From: an uncultured Clostridia bacterium
GTDB taxonomy: Bacteria; Bacillota; Clostridia; Christensenellales; UBA1242
Direction of reading: 5' to 3'
DNA: 10,252 bases
Assembly (NCBI GenBank): GCA_937911885.1
Contig: CALDPW010000189.1
Coordinates: 1 to 10,252 of the forward strand
A program made the translations under genes and the position numbers. The notes under the pieces were generated by a model, which saw only the letters and a program-made list of their open reading frames with translations, did not search any database and had not been told where the DNA came from. Below, piece after piece: positions 5,012-10,252 of the stretch (the stretch's first letter is position 1; each line of letters begins with the position of its first letter).

Positions 5012-7555
5012 TTATTTACGTCTTTTACCTTTTGTAAGATCTTCATATCCATTTCTGCGACGTTCACGTTCTTCTTTTTCGCGACGTTGTGCTTCAATGC
5101 GACGACGTTTTTCTTCTTTTTCTTGTTCTAATCTAACATAAGCTCTCATTTCGGAAACAGTTTGAGATGTAGCAGTATCAACACCTTGGCGATTTAAAGA
5201 TCTTTCAACACTTGCTAGTGGATTTTCTGGATTGTATTCGTAAGGGTTTGTGTAAGTTTTTTCCATATGTGTGCTAGCATAAACTTTTCCTTCAACTCTA
5301 TCGGCTCCACTAATTTTAGCTTTAACAGTATCGCCCAATGTTAATATAACCTTACCATTTGACATTAAAGCCACACGTGATGGAGGAATTGAATATTTTT
5401 CTGCAAAATCTTCAACTGGAATTTCGATTTTAATACGTTTTGGAGTTTCAATAACAATGCATCTATCGGTAATAACTCTAACTTTACCTTCAACAATATC
5501 GTTAATGTGTTTTTCAGCATAAATTGCTGCACAAATATCTTGAGCAAGAGCATCTGCATTATCAATTGCTGTTTCGCGCGAACTTAAATGCAAGCCACAT
5601 TCTTTAACATAATCTTCACTAAATGCAACTCTGCCATGATTAATAAATTCTTTAATAGCATGTTGAGCAATTAAGTCACAGTCTCTTCTAATACCTGCTG
5701 TAATATGCAAATATAATGGGCTACTTAATGCATTGTGACATAGTAAATCTTCTCTAACTTCGCCACTAGCATCAGTTGGATGTGGAATATATGAATATTT
5801 AGCTTTATCTAATGAGGTTTTAATAACATGTTTTGCAGCAGCTTCATAATCTTGTCCTGTAACTTGATCAATTAAGCGTTGTAAACTTGTGTTGCTAACA
5901 TCTCCATTAAAGCTAACACCCAAACACTCCATAAAACTTCTTAGTCGTTCTGCTTTAAAATCACCTGGTTCACCATGAACACGATATAATGTGTTTAAGT
6001 GATGTTTTTGTGAAAATTCGGCAGCAACTTCGTTTGCATTAATCATTAATGCTTCAATAATTTCCATGCTTGGTAAGTGAATGCGAGGTTCTAAATCTAA
6101 AACATCGGTTTTGTCTTCGCTTAACACAAATTGAATTTCTTGATCGTCGGCAAGTTTTAGTGTGCTTCTAGAATTATAGAATTTCCAAATTGCATCTGCA
6201 ACTTTTTTGTTTAAAACCAAAGATTCATCAATAGTTGCAGGTTCAACAACTTTACCGTCTCTTTTTGCCCTAGCAACCATTTGAGCATAAATTCTATCAA
6301 TTTCGGCATCGCCCCATTCATCAAATTTTTGTTGTGCTAAGTTATAACTTATTTTTTGTTTGCTATTAATAACAGCTTGAAAAATGTCGGAACTAATACG
6401 TTCGCCAGTTGTTGGATCAATAACCGATTTCATGCAAAGGGTTAATCTGTCAACATTAGGGTTTAATGAACAAATACCAGCAGCAAGTTCATCGTGTGGC
6501 AACATATCAAATGCACTACCTGGAACATATAATGTAAAGCCTTGTTGCATAGCTTCGTTCCAAAGAGCCATTCCTGGTCTTACATATTCGGTAACATCTG
6601 CAATTGCAGCATATGTTACATAATTTCCATTTTCATCAATTTCGGTGTAAACAGCATCATCCATATCTTGGCAATCTGCTGGGTCAATGGTTGTAAATAA
6701 TTTATCTCTCAAATCAACATAGTCTGGTTTTGATCCATCATACATAGCAGGATCAATTGGGGTGCCATTTGCATTAACTAAATTAATTTTTGAATAATCC
6801 ACTTCGCTAGGGATGTGTTGCATTTCTTCAATTGCTCTATCGCTTCTTTCTAATATAACACCGGCTGATTCAGCCAAAGCACGCATTTCTGCCATTGGGG
6901 AACCAACCAAGCCATAAACTTTTCTAACAACGCAAGTATCTTCGCCACCAACAAAGTTATTTACTGTTACTGTAACAATTTTACCAAGCATTTCGCGCAA
7001 TTGTTTTTTATCGGAAGAAAGAACAATTAATGGTTTAACAGATTGTCCAGCTTTGTGACGTGGCATAAATTCAAAATCACCATTGTCGTTTTGAACAATC
7101 ATACCTGCTAAAATTTTGTTAGGAGCAACTTTAATTCCGTTTGGAGTTGTGTCACTAACACTAACAAGTCCGGTAATCATTGCTTGTCCGTTTTCGTTAA
7201 CAATAAAGTTAACTGTGCTGCCCGAAACATAATTTCCACAATATTCAGCAGGAACAATTAGTGGTTTGTCTTGTCCTTTTGCAACAATTTGACCACCTTG
7301 TTTTGGGTTTAGGAAAAAGAATGTTCCAACACTGCTTTTTGAGTTTAATACTTTACCACCAACAATGGTAATAAAACCCTCTTCTTGCAAGCCTTGCAAA
7401 GCATCTCTTGCTTTGTTTCCAGTAATTTTTAATCTCTTTTTTAAAACTTCAACAATTGAATGTTGTGGTTGACCAAACAAATCTGCTCCATTTGTTCCAA
7501 CCAAAACCTTATATGCTAATGCTTGTAGCACTTTTTCATGTCCTGTTCTTGCCAT
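5012..7555 (-). CDS. rnr: Ribonuclease R (RNB-family 3'-5' exoribonuclease)
   Basis: The 847-residue protein has the RNase R order: an N-terminal winged-helix-like part (about 5-75), cold-shock domains (about 80-260), the RNB catalytic domain (about 278-640), an S1 RNA-binding domain (about 685-765) and a basic tail (from 810, rich in KRRR/REKEERERRR). It degrades structured RNA from the 3' end, releasing nucleoside monophosphates, and acts in rRNA/mRNA quality control and trans-translation. The metal-binding Asp cluster is intact (D291, D297, D299, D300 in TIDPADCQDMDDA), as are MLPHDELAAGICSLNP (351-366) and YRVHGEP (524-530). A departure is the usual HFTSPIRRY segment, read here as ITAGIRRD (618-625): the Arg pair stays but Ser-Pro and Tyr are changed. 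AAGGGG eight bases before ATG 7555 supports the start. In many Bacillota rnr is next to smpB; no smpB is seen here. Confidence 0.95.
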   Translation of the reverse strand: MARTGHEKVLQALAYKVLVGTNGADLFGQPQHSIVEVLKKRLKITGNKARDALQGLQEEGFITIVGGKVLNSKSSVGTFFFLNPKQGGQIVAKGQDKPLIVPAEYCGNYVSGSTVNFIVNENGQAMITGLVSVSDTTPNGIKVAPNKILAGMIVQNDNGDFEFMPRHKAGQSVKPLIVLSSDKKQLREMLGKIVTVTVNNFVGGEDTCVVRKVYGLVGSPMAEMRALAESAGVILERSDRAIEEMQHIPSEVDYSKINLVNANGTPIDPAMYDGSKPDYVDLRDKLFTTIDPADCQDMDDAVYTEIDENGNYVTYAAIADVTEYVRPGMALWNEAMQQGFTLYVPGSAFDMLPHDELAAGICSLNPNVDRLTLCMKSVIDPTTGERISSDIFQAVINSKQKISYNLAQQKFDEWGDAEIDRIYAQMVARAKRDGKVVEPATIDESLVLNKKVADAIWKFYNSRSTLKLADDQEIQFVLSEDKTDVLDLEPRIHLPSMEIIEALMINANEVAAEFSQKHHLNTLYRVHGEPGDFKAERLRSFMECLGVSFNGDVSNTSLQRLIDQVTGQDYEAAAKHVIKTSLDKAKYSYIPHPTDASGEVREDLLCHNALSSPLYLHITAGIRRDCDLIAQHAIKEFINHGRVAFSEDYVKECGLHLSSRETAIDNADALAQDICAAIYAEKHINDIVEGKVRVITDRCIVIETPKRIKIEIPVEDFAEKYSIPPSRVALMSNGKVILTLGDTVKAKISGADRVEGKVYASTHMEKTYTNPYEYNPENPLASVERSLNRQGVDTATSQTVSEMRAYVRLEQEKEEKRRRIEAQRREKEERERRRNGYEDLTKGKRRK

Positions 7556-7582
7556 ATTTTACACCCCTTATTTATTGATTAT

Positions 7583-7611
7583 ATTCTACCATACTTGTGT
7601 TTAAGTTTCAA
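7583..7611 (-). promoter_or_regulatory. rnr promoter
   Basis: On the minus strand TTGAAA (7611-7606), 17 bases and TAGAAT (7588-7583), with an extended TGG before the -10 box. An overlapping TATAAT begins four bases further on. The predicted leader is about 21 bases and contains AAGGGG. Confidence 0.6.
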
Positions 7612-7651
7612 TAGCCATTTTTGAGTTTGGTTAATAAATCCAAATAAAAAA

Positions 7652-7676
7652 GTGCACCCCACCAAGTGTTTTGCAC
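7652..7676. repeat. Symmetric interrupted palindrome in the rnr-malQ intergenic region
   Basis: Outer arms GTGCA/TGCAC (7652-7656, 7672-7676), three mismatched bases on each side, inner arms CAC/GTG (7660-7662, 7666-7668) and a three-base centre. It lies upstream of both divergent promoters (rnr and malQ). On the minus strand six T follow it, so it could be a weak terminator, but no minus-strand transcript is known to reach it. A protein-binding site is the other possibility. Confidence 0.3.
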
Positions 7677-7708
7677 AAATTTTAATATTTTTTGTTGTTA
7701 ATATTTAA

Positions 7709-7737
7709 TTTTAAAAATAAAATTAATTTGCTATACT
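7709..7737 (+). promoter_or_regulatory. malQ-gpmI promoter with extended -10 and an overlapping AT-rich inverted repeat
   Basis: TGCTATACT is an extended -10 element (box at 7732-7737); the -35 region TTTTAA (7709-7714) is weak. The predicted start near 7744 leaves only about four bases before the ATG at 7748, and no Shine-Dalgarno site is present, so malQ is probably translated from a near-leaderless message. An inverted repeat TTAATTTT/AAAATTAA (7705-7712, 7719-7726) overlaps the -35 region and could be an operator or simply AT-rich chance. Confidence 0.5.
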
Positions 7738-7747
7738 CTATTTAAGT

Positions 7748-9236
7748 ATGAAATCAAATCAAAAACAACTAGGCGTTTTATGCCATGTAAGCTCAATACC
7801 AAACAAATATGGAATTGGTGATTTTGGAAAACAAACTTTAAGCTTTGTTAAATTTTTGGCAAGTCAAAAAATTAATATTTGGCAAACTTTGCCACTAAAT
7901 CCAACAAACAAATATAATTGCCCATATGGAGCACATTGTTCGTTCACTTTTGACGAAATGTTTGTTGATGTTGAAGATTTGGTTAAACAAAAACTTGTTA
8001 AAAAAAGTGAACTAACAAAATTAAAATGAATTCTGGAGCTCCAACATCGTTTACTTCAAGGCAAACGAACACTTCATGTTCCCTGTAAAAGCAGAAAAAC
8101 TTCGTATTTTATCAATTGCTTACAACAACATTTCTCCACAAATTAAAAATCAAGTTTTGCAGTTTGCTCAAAACAAACCTAAAATGGTGGATTATGGATA
8201 TTACAAAGTGTTGTTAAAACACTTTAATGTTGACGATTGGCACAAAACAAATAAAGCATATTGGAACAAGCAAACTCCCGAATATAAAGAGTTTTTTGAG
8301 TTAAACAAAACCGAAATTTTTAAACACGTGTTTTTTCAGTTTGTGCTAACAACTCAATGGCACAAAGTAAAGCAATATGCAAACAGTTTGGGCATTAGCA
8401 TTTTGGGCGATATGCCGGCATATTTAGAGCCGCCATCGTTAGATGTGTTTTTAACACCCGAAGTATTTAAACTTGATAAAAACTTAAATCCATTAGCTTT
8501 TGGTGGATCACCTGCCGATGTTTTTAATTCGGTTGGACAAAACTGGGGAACATGTGTATACGATTGGAAATATTTAAAGGCCACGAACTACAACTGGACG
8601 CTAGATCGTATAAAAACCATGCAAAGCTATTACGATATTGTTAGAATTGACCACTTTCCTTCTGTTGTAGAACATTTTGAAATTGATGCTTACAACAATA
8701 AAACAACCCGATGGGTTAAAGCTGGTGGTGTAGATTTTTTCAACACACTTAAAAACCAAGGATTAATTAACAATTTGGTTGTTGAAGATGTGGGAATTTT
8801 AACTAAAGATTGCCATGATGTAATAAAACAATTCAACTTAACCGGCATGCGTATTTTACAATATGCTTTTGATTCCGATAACAACAATCCATATTTGCCA
8901 CACAATGTTGAAAATAATTGTATATATTACTTAGGCACACACGATAGCAACACATTTGTTGGTTTTTTAAACGAAAATCCAAATCTAAAACAAAACTTGC
9001 AAAAATATTTTAATATAACCGACAACAATAACTGCAACATTTTAATTCATTGTGTTAAACAAATGCTTAACAGCAAAGCAAATATGATAATTTTGCAAAT
9101 ACAAGATTTTTTAATGCAAGATCAATCGTTTAGAATAAATTATCCTGGAGTTGCTGCCAATTGTTGGGAATATAGAGTTAACAACAAATATAAAAAGCAA
9201 TTTGTAAAAACAATAAAACAACTAAATTGGAGATAA
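7748..9236 (+). pseudogene. malQ: 4-alpha-glucanotransferase (amylomaltase, GH77), interrupted by a +1 frameshift
   Basis: MalQ transfers 4-alpha-glucan segments between maltodextrins in the cytoplasm. Frame one (7748-8029, 93 residues) gives the N-terminal part, QLGVLCHVSSIPNKYGIGDFG and QTLPLNPT, then a TGA. Frame two continues from 8025-8028 to 9236 (about 402 residues) with all three catalytic residues: the nucleophile Asp in VRIDHF (8649-8654 area), the acid/base Glu in VVEDVG and the Asp in LGTHDSNTF; LGDMPAYL and QNWG also match GH77. Together they make about 495 residues, the family's normal length, so only one extra base (or two missing) near 8021-8030 separates it from an intact gene. 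It could be a sequencing/assembly error, a recent mutation or, less likely, recoding. The join is followed by about 60 bases of higher G+C and atypical codons. ATG 7748 has no ribosome binding site. gpmI starts two bases after the stop. Confidence 0.85.
8028..8090 (+). other. Compositionally atypical patch at the malQ frame break
   Basis: By hand count, 8031-8090 has about 42% G+C, against about 20% in the 50 bases before and 27% in the 60 bases after. In frame two the codons here are largely C-ending (TTC, TAC, ATC, CAC, TCC, AAC, with AAG), whereas the rest of malQ prefers TTT, TAT, ATT and AAA. The encoded residues (EFWSSNIVYFKANEHFMF) fill the variable stretch before the helix KAEKLRIL and are not clearly homologous to anything I can place. 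It may be native, a small replacement tract or an assembly artefact. Confidence 0.4.
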
Positions 9237-9238
9237 TA

Positions 9239-10252
9239 ATGGTAACACTTTTAATACTAGATGGCTTTGGCATTAATCCAAATAGCGTTGGTAATGCCAT
9301 AAAATTACAAGGCACACCAAACCTTAATAAACTAAACGAATATCCAACCACCACTCTTTTAGCTAGTGGCGAACATGTGGGTTTAACAGAAGGTCAAATG
9401 GGAAACAGCGAAGTTGGACACTTAAACTTAGGTGCAGGCAGAATTGTTTACCAAGATCTTCCTAAAATAAATAAAGAAATTAAAGATGGTTCCTTTTTTA
9501 ACAATCCTCAACTTTTAAAAGTTATGCAACATGTTAAAAACAATAATTCCAACCTACACTTAATGGGCTTGGTTAGCGATGGTGGGGTTCATTCACACCA
9601 AAAACATCTTTATGCTTTAATTGATATGGCAAACAAAAACGGAATTAAAAATGTTTTTATCCATGTAATAACCGATGGTAGAGATACTTTACGCGATAGC
9701 GGTGTTGGTTACATAAAACAATTAGAAGAAGTTTGCAAAGGCAAAGCAACCATTGCAACCGTTTGTGGCAGAGTTTATACCATGGATCGTGAACTTAGAT
9801 GGGATAGAGTAAAGCTTAGCTATGATTTGCTAATTAACGCACAAGCTAAAAACAATGCAACAAGCGCAACACAAGCTTTGTTAAACAGCTACAAAAACAA
9901 CATCTTTGACGAATTTGTTGAACCAACAATAATTGGCGATCCTCACCCGGTTTGCGAAAACGATGGCTTTATATTTTTCAACTATCGCACCGATAGAGCT
10001 AGAGAAATTACACAAGCATTAACTCAACGTCCTTTCAATCATTTTAATGTTAAAACTTTCAACAATTTTGAATATTGCTGCATGACTGAATATAGCGCAG
10101 ATTTTAAAGATATATTAGTAGCATATCCCCCAGAAAAAGTAACAGAAAATCTATCAAAAATTATTGCAGATGCTGGTCTTACACAATTTCACACTTCCGA
10201 AACAACCAAATATGCACACGTAACATTTTTCTTTAATGGTGGAGAAGAAAAA
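9239..10252 (+). CDS. gpmI: 2,3-bisphosphoglycerate-independent phosphoglycerate mutase (partial, runs off right edge)
   Basis: The first 338 residues of about 510 are present. The enzyme interconverts 3- and 2-phosphoglycerate in glycolysis, using two Mn ions and a phosphoserine intermediate. Seen are the metal-binding D8 in LLILDGFG, the nucleophile S57 in GQMGNSEVGH, HLNLGAGRIVYQDL, H118 in SDGGVHSH, TDGRDT (145-150), GRVYTMDRELRWDR (177-190), NYRTDRAREIT (248-258) and K324 in TTKYAHVTFFFNGG. The remaining metal ligands of the phosphatase domain (later Asp and His residues) lie beyond the window. GGAG (9229-9232), inside the end of malQ, stands six bases before ATG 9239; with a two-base gap after the malQ stop, translation is probably coupled. 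This is an unusual partner, since gpmI more often follows tpiA/pgk in Bacillota. Together with malQ it suggests a link between glucan use and lower glycolysis. Confidence 0.96.
   Translation, partial: MVTLLILDGFGINPNSVGNAIKLQGTPNLNKLNEYPTTTLLASGEHVGLTEGQMGNSEVGHLNLGAGRIVYQDLPKINKEIKDGSFFNNPQLLKVMQHVKNNNSNLHLMGLVSDGGVHSHQKHLYALIDMANKNGIKNVFIHVITDGRDTLRDSGVGYIKQLEEVCKGKATIATVCGRVYTMDRELRWDRVKLSYDLLINAQAKNNATSATQALLNSYKNNIFDEFVEPTIIGDPHPVCENDGFIFFNYRTDRAREITQALTQRPFNHFNVKTFNNFEYCCMTEYSADFKDILVAYPPEKVTENLSKIIADAGLTQFHTSETTKYAHVTFFFNGGEEK

Noticed and set aside
47..8029. Reassignment of TGA to Trp or Gly (Mycoplasma or related codes)
   Set aside because: The only TGA codons met are at the two broken frames, reading through them does not restore homology, and intact genes use TGG for Trp without internal TGA.
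8015..8035. Programmed +1 frameshift at the malQ TGA, in the manner of release factor 2
   Set aside because: There is no CTT-TGA-C slippery site and no upstream Shine-Dalgarno-like stimulator; AAA-T slippage would be poor. An indel or assembly error explains it more simply.
8026..8088. ATGA overlap restart at 8026 as a coupled second gene
   Set aside because: That frame ends after 20 codons (TAA 8086-8088) and is not the frame of the GH77 domain.
1..10252. CRISPR arrays, insertion sequences, tRNA or rRNA genes
   Set aside because: No regularly spaced repeats, transposase frames, terminal repeats or recognisable RNA genes were found on either strand.

Overview
The window is AT-rich bacterial DNA, roughly 30% G+C by eye, with tightly packed genes, Shine-Dalgarno sites of the GGAGG/AAGGGG type, sigma-A-like promoters and many short Rho-independent terminators. 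This fits a low-GC member of the Bacillota, perhaps an uncultured host-associated Clostridia/Bacilli-type lineage, but no ribosomal RNA or other marker fixes the taxon. The standard genetic code applies: Trp is TGG, and no in-frame TGA occurs inside the intact genes.

Layout. Positions 1-970 hold, on the minus strand, the N-terminal half of an MFS-type membrane transporter that ends abruptly in a stretch of different base composition at the window edge. It is preceded by an unusually long leader with a consensus promoter, a 14-codon candidate leader peptide and a strong intrinsic terminator, which looks like an attenuator. Positions 971-1897 carry a divergent pair: an MBL-fold hydrolase (minus) and a small TM2-domain membrane protein (plus). 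Positions 1983-2864 encode a PHP-domain metal-dependent phosphoesterase (plus). Its terminator appears to be shared with a previously uncalled small gene on the minus strand (about 2893-3044), which reads either as a 46-residue membrane peptide or as a Cys-rich peptide. Positions 3142-4319 hold two unrecognised soluble proteins, each with its own promoter and terminator. Positions 4349-7555 hold, on the minus strand, RdgB-type (d)ITP/XTP pyrophosphatase and a long RNase R. Positions 7748-10252 hold a plus-strand operon: malQ (GH77 4-alpha-glucanotransferase, broken by a frameshift) followed two bases later by gpmI (cofactor-independent phosphoglycerate mutase, running off the right edge).

How the parts fit. 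Most of the identifiable genes are housekeeping: glucan breakdown feeding lower glycolysis (malQ-gpmI), nucleotide-pool cleaning (rdgB) and RNA turnover (rnr). Almost every gene seems to have its own promoter with a predicted 5' leader of 0-25 nt, and some promoters are embedded in the neighbour's terminator. Against that background the roughly 165-nt leader of the transporter stands out and is the best candidate for a regulatory system here. No mobile element, CRISPR array, tRNA or rRNA is visible. The two broken reading frames (transporter end and malQ) both coincide with short patches of higher G+C and atypical codons, which may reflect assembly/sequencing problems or real recombination.
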